Positions 43,163-54,337 of a stretch of 64,000 nt of DNA are shown here, piece by piece; the stretch's first letter is position 1; each line of letters begins with the position of its first letter. The position numbers and the translations under genes are program-made. This DNA comes from Caprimulgus europaeus (Eukaryota; Chordata; Aves; Caprimulgiformes; Caprimulgidae). The notes below the pieces were generated by a model. It saw only the letters and a list, made by a program, of their open reading frames with translations. It was not told the origin of the DNA and did no database searches. Location of the stretch: assembly GCA_907165065.1 (NCBI GenBank), contig OU015540.1, positions 1,348,001 through 1,412,000 on the forward strand. The letters run 5' to 3'.

Positions 43163-44029
43163 GAGCCAAGGGAGGGCTGCTCTGCTGTGGGTGCCCCACG
43201 GGGGTCCAGCCTTGCTGAACGGGGCTGATCATGGGAGGGGACAGCGAGGGGACAGTGGTGCCCGTCTGGGTGCCCCCCGTTGCCCCGAATTGCTGCTGCT
43301 CTGGGCCCGTTGCTATAGTGATGCTGATGTCGCAGCGCTGTCGGGAGGCACCGCAGGGCTGGCGTTGGCATCACCGAGGCGAGTTGGAGCCACCCTGGGT
43401 TTTAGTTGGGTAAGAAGTAGGGGAACAGCCAGAGCTGCCCATTCCCCTGCGCGGGGGCTGCAGGGATCCACCTCCCCTCACCTCATCAGCATCACCTGGT
43501 CCCAAGCTCGGGTCCTGTTCCCACCGTGACACACGGTTCCGGGCGGGTGACACTGATCGTGGGGATTTTGTGCCGCTCCCGCTGCACACGCGGGCGAGGG
43601 GCAGGAGCTGGGATCGTCCCCCCTCGGCGGTGTCCCTCACGGGTGACAGGGACAGCCCGGGCTCGGGTGGGCTCCGTTCGCGCCCCGTTTCAGGGCACGT
43701 TCGCTTTGCGGGGGCCGCTCCAGCCTTTTTCCCGGTGTTTCTCCCTAGGAGCGCGGGGCTAGAGGGCGCCCGGGACCCGCAAACCGGCACCGCCGCGCCG
43801 GGAGGCCACGGTGAGGGGCTGAGCCTCCCGCCCAGCCCTGGGACCAGCCCCGTAACTGGGCTGAGGGTCTCCGGGGGAAATGAGGAGTTACTGGATGTGA
43901 CTGCGGTCACCTGGGTCCTGGATTACAGCTGGTGAACGGTGGGACTGGGGGCAAAGCAGGAGCCAGGCCTGGGTGGAAGGACATGGCTCTTGGGGGTGTC
44001 ACTTGTCAGGTACCCCAGTGGTGGTTGCA

Positions 44030-44285
44030 CTGGAAGCACTGGGCTGGCACTGGGCTGGCAGCCAAACCCAGCTGCTCGCTCACTCCAACCCAGGGCATAG
44101 GAGGGTTACTATTATTATCATTACTACTTTGATATTAATATTCTTTTATTTCAATCATTAAATTGTTCTTCTCTCACCCTATGAGTCTCCTTACCCTTGC
44201 CCCCCAATTCTCTCCCCTGTCCCCTGGGTTGGAGTGAGTGAGTGGCTGGGTTTGGCCACCAGCCCAGTGCCACCACCACACTTCT
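44030..44285. mobile_element. Inverted pair of LTR-derived segments
   Basis: The left arm (44037-44096, forward: 'actgggctggcagccaaacc', 'ctcgctcactccaacccagg') and the right arm (about 44217-44275, reverse: 'tgggttggagtgagtgagtg', 'gctgggtttggccaccagcc') are inverted copies of the same LTR start. They flank about 120 bp containing the reverse-orientation AT-rich segment. The left arm lacks that segment. Confidence 0.75.
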
Positions 44286-46698
44286 TGAATCCACACACAA
44301 GGTCCAGCAGACACATGCTGCTGGAGGCTCTTCCCTGGCCCAGCTATCCCAGCTCCAAACCCAACCTCCAGCTGCACAGAGCTTCCCTCCACAGGCCATG
44401 GACCCCCCTGGGTGACAAGGTGTCCTCACTGCTCCTGCCCACCCACTGCCCCCTGCATAAATGTGACAGAGGATTCCTGGGTGAGAGGAAAGGCAGCAGT
44501 GTGGGAGGGCAATGCAGGGCAGAGACTTGCTCCCAGAGTGCTTTAAAAGCAGCTGCCACCGTGTCTCACGTGAAGCCCCACGCAGAGGATTTCTGCGGCG
44601 CGGTGGCTGCCGCACACGCTGCAGGGAGCACAGCTCGCTCCGCACCAGCTGCTCCTGTCCCCCTGCAGCGGGGCAGGCGGCTGGGAGCAAACCTTGGCTT
44701 TAACATATAGAAACACAACGCTGGAGATGGGGTCTGGCCATGCACAGTGGGATTCCAGGGCTGTCCGGGTGCTGCTGAAGACATCTGCAGAGCTTTTGGG
44801 ATCTGGCTGGAGGGCCCTGAGGCAGCAGCGACATTCCCGGCCGGCCGCAGCTCCGTCACGTTCTGCTGACCACAGTGTATCTGCCGCTGATGTTCTGGGT
44901 GAGTTCAGCCTGCAGGACTGGTGGGACAGGGAGAATTAACACCCTCCTAGTTGGGGTTTTAATTCTGCTTCAAGTAAACAGTGTTGAGAAACTCTCCGTT
45001 CGCTCACCAGTAGGAGGAACCAGAAGAATCCCTTCCCCACAACAAGCTGTTCCCAGCCTGGCAGCGAGCAACAGCCTCCCAGCCCCAGAGTACATTTTCC
45101 ACTTCCATCATTTTCTGCAGTTTGCGTTTTAAAACCCATCCCAACTCAGCGACAAGACCTTCCTCCGCGACCAAAAATTGTGATTCGATGTGAACAAATT
45201 ATTCTCTTGCAGCTGAATTGAGATTTGCTGTCTCCTTTCCCACCACTCAATTATTTCCTTGTTGGTTGCCCTCGTTACAGCTTGGCAGCCCCAGCTTTTG
45301 GGGGAGAGCCCTGAACTTCGTTACATCTGCTGGATTACATTAGTGATCTAATCTGCTGGTTACAATCCATCCACAGCATATATTCTCCTTGCTGTTATCT
45401 GAAAAAATATGGGCATTGGTACAGAAGAAAGGGAAAAAAAACCCCTCAAAAAGCAATTTACAATGGAGGGAGCGGAAATAAATACATCGTAGTCACATGA
45501 GGAAGTAGTAACCGCCGAGCTATTTTGGGCACAACACATCATGCAGAAGACGATGTGTCTTTCAAGCAGATTTCAAGTCCAAAAGGCACAAAATGTTTTT
45601 GGAAAGTAAATTCTCACATACATTAAGTACTATGCCAAGGAGTGAAATCGGATGCTCTCAGGCTTCTTACTTAAAGTTTGTAGAGTGTTTGGATCAGGAA
45701 AGCCAGAGCCCAGCTGACACAAACTGCTGTCACTCCTTTGGTTTCAGTGGGGCAATGCACAGATCTAACACCACGGGGTGCTTACGGACTGTGCTGGGTC
45801 GGGACCGTCCTGGATCAAACGCACCAGGCAGAGCAGGGAGGCAGGGAGCAGCTCTGGAGGGGTAACAGAGGCTTCACAACCCACCCTGGATGTACACCCG
45901 GTGTGAGCGGGTCAGTCCCTTGTTCCCTAGAGAATCCTACTGCCCGAAATCATGACTGGCTTCCCAAAGCCTATGTGATTCAAACCCAAACTGACTGTCA
46001 CCCTTGGCTAATTGTCCTCCTCTTTCCCGAGCTTTCGCAGGTGACAGTGTGCCTGGGAGCTCAGCAGTGAGCCGCTGGTTTGCTCTTAGGCAAAGGGAAA
46101 TGCCGGTGTTTTTCCCACTGGCAGGAGCCGGGGCGTGCAGGGGCACTTGGTGAAAACCCATGACCTGGCCCCAAAGCGAGTGTGTGCACGTGGGCATCCG
46201 CACGTGGGATGACTCCAGCGAGGAAGTTTTGCACCGACAGAGAGACAAGTTTTAGTCAAGACCAGCCCCCGAGAGGGACAATGTGCCCCCACAGCCCTGC
46301 CCTCCCCCAGGTCTGTTCTCAGCAGAGAAGCAGCGGGGGTAGCAGGCTCTGAGGCTCCGTCGTTCCTCTGGTACCACCCCGAACAATTGTTCTGGCTCCC
46401 TGCTGCTTGCACTCTTTGGATGCTTGCGGACAGCCAGCATGTCTCTCCCCCACCCTTTTTTGTTGTGGTTTCTCCCTTGAAAGCTGCCAGGCAGATTTCC
46501 TGAGCCTGCCAGCTGACAGGGCCCCACTGACACAATGCCTGCTGTAGAGTGGCAGGACAGCAGCTCCCCAGCATGCTTGCCGTCGGAGCACTGGGGAGCA
46601 CTGGGAATGCACAGGGGAGCAGCAGAAGCTGGTGGAGGCGAGGACTGCAGCCCTGAGGGGTGGCAGGAGCTCTGGATGGATGCCAGCCCTGCTTGGCT

Positions 46699-47000
46699 GT
46701 TGTGCTGGTTTCACTGGGCTGGCACTGGGCTGGCAGCCAAACCCAGCCGCTCCCTCACTCCAACCCAGGGGACAGGGGAGAGAATTCGGGGGCAAGGGTA
46801 AGGAGAATCATAGGGTGAGAGAAGAACAGTTTAATCATTGAAATAAAATAAAACTTATAATAATAATGACAATAATAATGGTAATAATAGTATTAATAAA
46901 GTATGCCAATGAGTGACACCCAGTGCCATTGCTCACCACCCGCCGACCAAACCCGGCCCGTTCCCAGAGAACGATCCCGGAGGAGCGACAATCCCGGACT
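46699..47000 (+). mobile_element. Avian ERV-type LTR fragment (5' part)
   Basis: Starts TGTTGTGCTGGTTTCACTGG and has a doubled CACTGGGCTGG. It then follows the 23951 copy almost base for base through the A/T-rich segment and 'gccaatgagtgacacccagt' to 'gagcgacaatcccg', after which the two copies diverge. No internal viral genes are present. Confidence 0.78.
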
Positions 47001-48060
47001 GGAACTTGCTGCAACAACCACGACTGTACAACCACGGCTTCAGTCTGGCACGTGGGCAGTCCCGGGGACTCCCGTGGACACTTGTGTGCTTGACACCAAG
47101 GCTGAGCTGAAATGATGTGCTGCACTGAACTTAAATGTCACATATGAATATTTTAAAGGGTGTGGATGGCTGCAAGAATTAATGGAATTGCATAAATGAA
47201 GAACAAAATGCTCTTGTTCTCATTTAGTAAAACCCTGCTGGAAGTTCTGTCTGGATCAGCAAATCTCAGAAGGAGAAAGTGCCTTTGGTTGGCACTTTGG
47301 GTATCAACTCCCCCTGAGCAAAACAGCACCTGTCTGGAGGACGTGTGGGATTTACAGCTCTGTCTTTGGGTCCGTGTCTCTCTGTGTCCATGCCTCGCTG
47401 GGTCCATGCCTCTCGAGTGTCCCTTCCCAGGCCGCACACTGCAGGGAAGGGTTTGGTTTTGGAGAGATGCCCTCTATAAGACAGAATGATGCTTCCTTTG
47501 GTTGTATAGAGATTTTATTTTAGTCATATTCTTCAGTCACTTTAAACTAGAACCAGTGTAGATCCCTGAGGAGCCATCAGATTCCCTAGGAACCATCATT
47601 ATAACGATAGGATTGATCTTGCCAAGTCTGTCCCGGTCCGAACTTTGGCCAGTGCCCTGGACCAGTGCAGGGTGCAAGTGGCATGGAAACCTGATGACTT
47701 TGCTATGGTTAGCATTAAAACACACAGAAGAGTACCCGCCTTGTTCTTCATCTCCCCACAAGTGATCTGAACGAATTACCGTGCTGTAGGCGTGTAACAC
47801 ACCCCGTGCCCTGCAGCTGTTACTGGATCCAACAGCCTCGCAGCGGGCTCAGGGATGGGCACCAGGGAACTGAGCACCAAAAGCCCCCGAGGAGGGTGCA
47901 GATGGGTGCTCGGCTCCCCGCTGCCTGTCACCCCCGTGTGCCGGGGCGGGCAAGCCCTGCGCTCTGGTTTGGAGACAACCAAAGTGGACACCAGCAGAAC
48001 GCCATGATCCATTGCCTGCCCCGCTCAGTTTCTAAGATGCTCCTACCAGGATACCACCTG

Positions 48061-48140
48061 CCCCCCGGGATGCCCCTACTCCCCGGGATGCCCTTGCCCC
48101 TCGGGATGCCCCTGCTCCCGGGACCCCACTGCCCCCGAGA
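48061..48140 (+). repeat. 18-bp CCCCGGGATGCCCCTACT-type degenerate repeat
   Basis: Four to five imperfect GGGATGCCCCTG-like units at the left shoulder of the PKD1 CpG island. Confidence 0.75.
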
Positions 48141-48495
48141 CTTCCCTGTTCCCCAGCAACGCCCCTGCCGCCCGGGATCCCGCTGCTCCAGGGACCTCCC
48201 TGTCCCCCCTTGCCGAGCAGGGGTCGGGGGACCGCACGCGCCGGGAGCGGAGTGCTCCCCTAGCTCCGGCTCTCGCCGCCGTCCGGGGCCGGGCGGGGGG
48301 CTGGAGCGGCGCGGCGGGGGCGGCCCGGGCGGTTGGCGGGGGCTGGAGCGGCGCCGGGTTTCCGCCGGGCGGGGAGGCGGAGCGGGGGAGGCGGCAGCCG
48401 CGGCCCCGGGCGGAGCGCAGAGCCGAGCGGCGCCGGGCCGGGGCCGTCAGCGCGGCGAGCGGGAGCCCAGCGGGGCCGGGCCGGGCCGGGCCGCC

Positions 48496-48513
48496 ATGGC
48501 GGGCGGGCGCTGA
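48496..48513 (+). CDS. Possible PKD1 uORF 1 (5 codons)
   Basis: ATG in a perfect Kozak context (GCCGCCATGG) reading MAGGR then TGA. It is part of the transcript only if transcription starts upstream of it. Confidence 0.35.
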   Translation: MAGGR

Positions 48514-48616
48514 GGCTGAGGGTGGGTGGGGGGGGCGCGGAGCCGAGCGGGGGAGCGGGGCGGGGCGCGGCCGGGCCCGGGCGGGCGGCCGGCCGGGGGA
48601 GCGGCGGGCCGGGGCC

Positions 48617-48631
48617 ATGCCATGCCCGTAG
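48617..48631 (+). CDS. Possible PKD1 uORF 2 (4 codons, in frame)
   Basis: Reads MPCP then TAG at 48629-48631, in the same frame as the PKD1 ATG and ending 6 nt before it. The stop fixes 48638 as the earliest in-frame start. A further ATG at 48622 opens a different frame that overlaps the PKD1 start. Confidence 0.45.
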   Translation: MPCP

Positions 48632-48637
48632 GGAGAG

Positions 48638-48891
48638 ATGCCTTTTGGAAATGGAGACACTGGATCACAGCGCAAACATGGCGTCCCCGCGGCGCGGCTG
48701 CCCCTCTCGGGCTGGTGTCTGCTCTGCTCCCTGCTGTGCGGGGGGTTGGCGGCGGCCCGGCAACCCCCGGCCCCCGCCTGCCAGCCCTGCGCCGCCGACT
48801 GTACCTGCGCCGGCCCCGCCTGCCTCGTCAACTGCTCTGCCCGCGGGATGGAGCGACCGGGGACCGGCGTCCCCCCCGCCGCCACGGCGCT
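48638..48891 (+). CDS. PKD1: PKD1 (polycystin-1) exon 1, 5' partial gene
   Basis: Encodes 84 codons plus two bases. Residues 20-40 are hydrophobic (LPLSGWCLLCSLLCGGLAAA), a signal peptide. They are followed by C48-x2-C51-x3-C55-x-C57-x4-C62-x3-C66 and VNCSARG, the cysteine cap of the N-terminal leucine-rich repeats, as in human polycystin-1. The exon ends ATA(L) at CT|GTGAGT, phase 2, exactly as human exon 1 (c.215). An in-frame TAG nine bases upstream supports this ATG. Polycystin-1 is a large 11-pass receptor that partners polycystin-2 in the primary cilium. The LRRs, PKD, REJ, GAIN/GPS, PLAT and channel-like parts lie beyond the window. The N-terminus is about 13 residues longer than in human. 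Confidence 0.9.
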
Positions 48892-51800
48892 GTGAGTACC
48901 GCGGGGCGCGGGGCCGGGGCGGCGGGGACGGGGCCGGGCCGGGCGGGGACGGGGCCGGGCCGGGCCGGGCCGGGCCCGCGGCTCCCGAGCGCTGGCAGCC
49001 GGGGCTGCCCGGCAGCTGAATTTCCCCGGGAGTGTTGCGTTGAGCGTTGTGTTTGCGTTGGGCCGCGATGGGGATGGGACGCGGGACAAACACGGAGCCA
49101 TCTCGGAAAGTTTGCCGGGAGCCCGCGGGGCCGGGCGTGGGCAGGAGCGGCCCGAGCGGAGCCAAAGGGACAACGGCCCCGGGGTGTGCGGGGTGCGAGC
49201 CCGGCGCTGCGGGGCTCGGTGGCTTCTCCTGGGGGGCTCTGTGCCTTCTCGTGGGGCAGGGCTAGCACAGAGAGGCTGATGGCCACCAGAAGTCACGGCC
49301 GCAGGGATGTGCTCGGCTCCGCAGCTGAAGGGTTTTCAAGATTCAGCCCAAACTGGGTCATCTCGTAACGCTGCTCGCGTCTTGCCAAGGGTGGGACACG
49401 CCGTGTGCCATTCTGCCAGGACAGGGGTGCCCTGGCAGGTGTGTTGGGCACATCATGGGGTCACGGTCCCCGTGGGTACGGTAGAGGGATCCGCAGCGCT
49501 GGAGGATTTGTTCCAGTTTAATTTCTGAGGTTCTGGGGGAAATGGCAGGAGGAGAATGGTGTCGGGAAATGAGCAGTTGGATGTGGTTTAAATACTGTTC
49601 TGTTAACAGCAAATCCAAAAGACTGAAGTTCAAATGCACATTTCTCCATGAAAGTGCTACGATGGGATGACAGTCATTTTTGTGTCCAGATAGAGATTTT
49701 GGGTTATTTTTGGAAAATCAGTCAGAAAGTTATGTTTCTTGGAGGGGCATGGTCCATCTGCTCAGTCACTTTTAAAGTTACTGTATGACGCAAAAGAACA
49801 GAGGAAAAGTGATTATTTACGTATTTATTCTTGAACCTAAATTTGTTTTCCTTAGGGAGCAACTTTTCTGTTCTTGAGGAGACAAAAGCATCGGGTGATT
49901 CATGTAGGACAGATGACGTGGGGCCCGGCACAGTAGAAAAATCTCACATGAACTCATTTCTACTTGTATTTCAATAAGTTAAGGGTCTGCTTTTCTATTT
50001 GGATATTCTTAACTAAGTTTCCAATTTTTAGTGTCATATAGATAGAGAGAAACATTAAATTTTAATACAAGCAGCAAGATCTGTCGGGACTAACTTCAGG
50101 AAAATGTGCACGTCCCTAAATCCAGCAGACGAGGTGTTTTCCAACTGTTGTCTTATAAAAGACGTTTCGACTTTTCTAAACAAACTAACCATTGTTCGTT
50201 GCAGAAAGCCCCTCACTGGGAGAGGCTGATTTTCATTAAGGGGTTTCTGACGCTGTGTTATCTGTTATCAGTTGGACACGGGGATCTACAGCTCTGGAGA
50301 CTGAATGTGCTGTTGCGACAGAGGTGGAACGTGCCAGCGCTTCGCTGGTCACTTGTGGAGCAGCTTTCTGAAGGCTGTGATGATCAGTCCTCCTTTTGGC
50401 TTTTTAAGGATTTGGGGTTATTACAATGTGTTTCTAGGATTATTAATTTTGGTAGTAAGTGTTTGAAACTGTTTATATTATTGTTTCAGAGGCGTTGAGT
50501 TGTAAAAGCTCCCGGAACGTTTTGGATTAGATCCTATTATGCAATGACAAATTGAAGTTGGACATAAAGCTCTTGCAGGTCACCAAAACAAAGTGCCTGG
50601 AATGTGGGAAGGGGAAATCTAGTAAAGCAAATGGACTGAAACGGCAGGATAGTGTTACTGACATCTTCCTCTAATTTCGATGGAGAAATGTTTGTTTACA
50701 GCACTGTTGAGAGCAGTGTGGTAAGGAGAAGAGCTGTGCTCCGCTGAGGGACGGTTGTCTTTGGTATTCAGGCTGTAGAGTCATCTTTGTCAGCCAGCAG
50801 ATCATCTTGTGTGTGCAGTCACGACTCTGCTGAAAAAGTGTGTGCTGGTAATATTCTGATGACTGGGATAAGATGTGCTGAAGTGACCTGCTGTGGCACA
50901 TGGATTTCCTTGGGGAGAAGTTTACAGCCCTGTTTGACCTCCTGATGATGGGAAAGAAGGCCTGTGTACTTACACTGTCATTATAACCATGAAAGATTTA
51001 CAGATTCGTTTCTGTGGGGGCGAGGGGGACTCTGGCTCCTGACACGGTGAAGTTATGCAAGCGGTTTTGTCTATTTCATGTTCCCTTTATTGACCACTGA
51101 CAGATAGAGTAAATAATGCTTTGCATGATTTGCTGTCTGTTCTCTCATTAGAGAAAAGCATTTTTTTAATATCTCAACAAACCCCTTTTTTTTAAATATT
51201 ACACTGACATGAGAACAGCCTTTAACAAGGCTGAGTTCAGAAATTACCAGCGCCAAAGCTCGCAGGCTCTGTGGCCAGCATGTGTGCTGGCGTTTGCACT
51301 CAGAAAATCTGATACCATACCTCTAGCTGTGGAATTAAGGCCTAGGAAATGATTTCCTCTTGTATCCGACATCATAGATGTAGCAACTTTGAAGAAATAC
51401 ACGCCAGCTTCGGCAGCACTGTTACCAGGAGTACAAAAGAAACGCCACATCCAAAGAATCGCTACGGAAAAAAGCTCTGCTGCTTGCAGACGCTGCATAC
51501 CTAGCTGGAAGCAGCCTCCAGGCAGACTGGATGGGAATATTGGCCCCTTCCCATCGCCAGAGTTGGGTTCTTGAAGTGTAACGCACAGTCTGGCTGGAAT
51601 CAAGAGCAAAGTCTGGTTTTCCAAATGATCTGCAGTGTGCAACATAAAAAGCCCCCACACTTCAGGAGCAGCAGGCAGCGAGTGGCAGCATTTGCACTTC
51701 AGAGTTCCTCGCTCTGAGGAACGCTCTGATCTGATCTCTTTTCAAGTGCTCTGCTCGCAGGGCTACCGGATTTTGTTCCCATTCACTTTGAGGCTTGTCG

Positions 51801-53698
51801 GTTTCATGAGCTCCTATCTTTCATTCCTCCACTGGAAATAAACCTCATAGAGATTTTGTCAGGTTCTCTTGCTAATATTTACTATTTCTCACGCATCTTT
51901 AGGACAGTAGTAGTTTTGAAGTGGAGATTAGATTCTCCATTTATGAGACTAGAATTGAAACTCCCTTCATTACTGTGGAATGCTCGTTGTGGGTGGGTGA
52001 GAAGGAGAAGGGGTAAATAGCAGAGGAGCTCTGCTGTCACCACACTCCTGCAGAAGCTTTGAAGATTTGGGGGGCATAACTTTAATCCAGAAGCCAGCGA
52101 GGTTTTTTTGTGGATTTGGCAGTGAGTCCTGGGGTTACACTGCCTAGCCAGTGACTTCACCTAAGCAAACCTCCTTAGAATAAACAGATTTTATGATTCA
52201 GGAACCGACAGTCTGTGATATTTTAAATTTCCATAGTTGGCAACGATCGGTAGATTTCAGTATTGTTAGGTGATGTGGTAAAAGCCTTTTCAAGGCTCGA
52301 GGTGTCTTCAAAAGCTATCAAGGAAAAAAAAATCCAATTAAAACTAAAATCCAATTCAGGTAAAACCACAAGCAGTGGCATGTCTGTACAGTAGTGTCCT
52401 GTCCACAAAGGCAAAGCAGCTTTACTTCTGTTCCTAGAAAAGCCATAAGCAGCCTGGGATGTCACTCTCATAAGAAGCCGTGTCCCGGCGCGGACCAGGC
52501 TGCGTTTCTCTCTTGTAAGAAATTTTGAAGGGGGAAAAATGCCCAAATGAGGTGCTAGATAAATACTGTGCAAACGAGATTCATTCAGCCTGTGGAAGGG
52601 AGCAGTCACATAAGGAAACAGTAACTATAGTTTAAGCACCAAACAAGGAGGCAATTCTCTACTGTTCTGTAAGAGCATAAGGGTCTCTAAGTGTCACCAT
52701 CACGCAATGGTGCGAGCAGAAGGGCTGGGTTGTTCAGTGTGCTCCTTCCTCAAGCTGTGGAGAAATTTGAGTGCTGTTCCCGTGAGCGAGAAGTGTTTTA
52801 AAATTAAAACTTGGCCTTTTTTGGTGGACTAACAAAAATGTCCTGCTAGGTAGGAAAAGGCATCCCCAGAGAGGCAGCGTTTGAAGGTGCTCCTGCTCTG
52901 TGGCAAAAGTTGTAATTCAATAATCCTGAGCAGCATCGAGGTGTGTTCCTTCCCTGACGTGAGCCCAGCATTTAAAGATTTTGCAGTTTGCAGTTTGGTG
53001 CAGCCAAACCTACAAGCCCTAGCTGTGACAGAAAATGACACGTTAGAAAGCCCTATCTGGACACCTCGCAGCCTGCTGTCTGCTCTTCTGGGGTTCCTTT
53101 GACGTCTGCTGTATTTTTAGCAGGTACTGTTCGCATTGATTTTTTCCCTGTATTTCCTCCAGTTTTTAAGTTTATTGGTGGTGCCTTTCTGCCTGTGGCT
53201 CTTTCCCTGTCGGAGTGAACAGTTTCTTCTGCTGGCAAACCCCCGCCAGGTCTCTCTCGCGTTTCGCCCAGCTGCTTTCGTTCTGCTCTCACAAAGAGAG
53301 AGTTTTAAAAAGCAAACCACTCACTCAGGAGGTAGGCTGAAGTGGACTCAGATGGTTTGTTAATGCTTCTCTCCCTGTTTGCCATTTAGCAGGATTCCTT
53401 GTTTTATCCTGTCATGCCGTGTTTTCCACACTGTGGTTTCCGTAACGCGTTTCTGCGTCATCCTTTCTCCATTTCTTCGAGCTTTGTTGTCCTTTGATCG
53501 TTGCAGTTCAGCTTGATTTTGTATCTTGTCCCTTATTTACCCCATATGTCCTCAAACATTTCTCTGAGATGTAGTAAGTAAGAAAGTAAGAGGGATTGAA
53601 GAAGGAGATCAGGAGCAAAAATGTGCTTTCCAGTGCCAGGGTGGAGCAGGCTGGGAGCTGCACAGACGGGGATTCTGGCTCTTACCGTGAGGAGAGAA

Positions 53699-53772
53699 CA
53701 CGGGGGAGCGTGGGGGACACGGGAGCGTGGGGGACACGGGAGTGTGGGGGACACGGAGCATGGGGGACATGG
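53699..53772 (+). repeat. 17-bp GGGGGACACGGGAGCGT tandem repeat, about 4 copies
   Basis: Imperfect units of about 17 bp, G-rich on the plus strand, 150 bp before the larger minisatellite. Confidence 0.88.
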
Positions 53773-53925
53773 CACTTGTGAATTAGTCCCTCCACAGCCA
53801 ACAGCATGATTTAGGCAGTCACTGTCAGACTGAAAGAGAAAATTTCTGCTTCTTCCACAGTGGAAAGTTGGCAGCTCTGCTCGTGGGCTGCACTTACAGC
53901 ACTGCTGCCATTCGGAGGAGTGGCT

Positions 53926-54337
53926 GCTACCCCACATCAGCCCACTCTTCTCTGACCCCACATCAGCCCACCCTTCCCCGACCCCACATCAGCCCACCCT
54001 TCCCTGACCCCACATCAGCCCACCCTTCCCTGACCCCACATCAGCCCACCCTTCCCTGTCCCCACATCAGCCCACCCTTCCCTGACCCCACATCAGCCCA
54101 CCCTTCCCTGACCCCACATCAGCCCACCCTTCCCTGACCCCACATCAGCCCACCCTTCCCTGACCCCACATCAGCCCACCCTTCCCTCACCCCACATCAG
54201 CCCACCCTTCCCTCACCCCACATCAGCCCACCCTTCCCTCACCCCATACCAGCCCACCCTTCCCTGACCCCACATCAGCCCACCCTTCTCTCACCCATCA
54301 GCCCACCCTTCCCTCACCCATCAGCCCACCCTTCTTT
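53926..54337 (+). repeat. 26-bp minisatellite, 16 copies
   Basis: Sixteen units of ACCCCACATCAGCCCACCCT plus TCCCTG. The central copies are nearly identical, and the last two are shortened by about 5 bp. Plus strand has almost no G. It lies in PKD1 intron 1. Confidence 0.96.

Larger units (their letters stand above)
38601..48229. other. RAB26-PKD1 divergent intergenic region
   Basis: 9.6 kb between two divergently transcribed genes. Features seen: CR1 pieces, three LTR-derived loci, a CpG-dense unmethylated-looking cluster at 43500-43810, and low-GC non-repetitive sequence at 42830-42980 and 44880-45620. No protein-coding exon is recognised, and open frames here are short and have no family features. 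Confidence 0.7.
48230..48637 (+). promoter_or_regulatory. PKD1: PKD1 CpG-island promoter and 5' UTR
   Basis: Extremely GC- and CpG-rich sequence with GGGCCGGGCCGGG runs and GC boxes and no TATA box, in keeping with the CpG-island promoter of mammalian PKD1. The island continues past exon 1 to about 49250. The start site is not determined. Three upstream ATGs lie at 48496, 48617 and 48622. Confidence 0.75.

Noticed and set aside
43309-43322. Second RFX X-box-like word (GTTGCTATAGTGAT)
   Set aside because: Too many mismatches in the right half-site.
48076-49296. 406-codon open frame on the minus strand across the PKD1 CpG island
   Set aside because: Pro/Ala/Arg-rich composition with no domain. 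Long frames arise by chance in sequence this GC-rich. It lies antisense to a recognised exon.
52881-53102. 73-codon frame with a DVS...L...L pattern, considered as PKD1 LRR exon 2
   Set aside because: No AG acceptor directly before the GACGTGAG start. The LRR resemblance is limited to three residues, and exon 2 should be about 72 nt with a donor, which is absent.
53926-54337. 16 regularly spaced 26-bp repeats, considered as a CRISPR-like array
   Set aside because: There are no unique spacers; units are directly adjacent. The host is a bird genome. It is a minisatellite.
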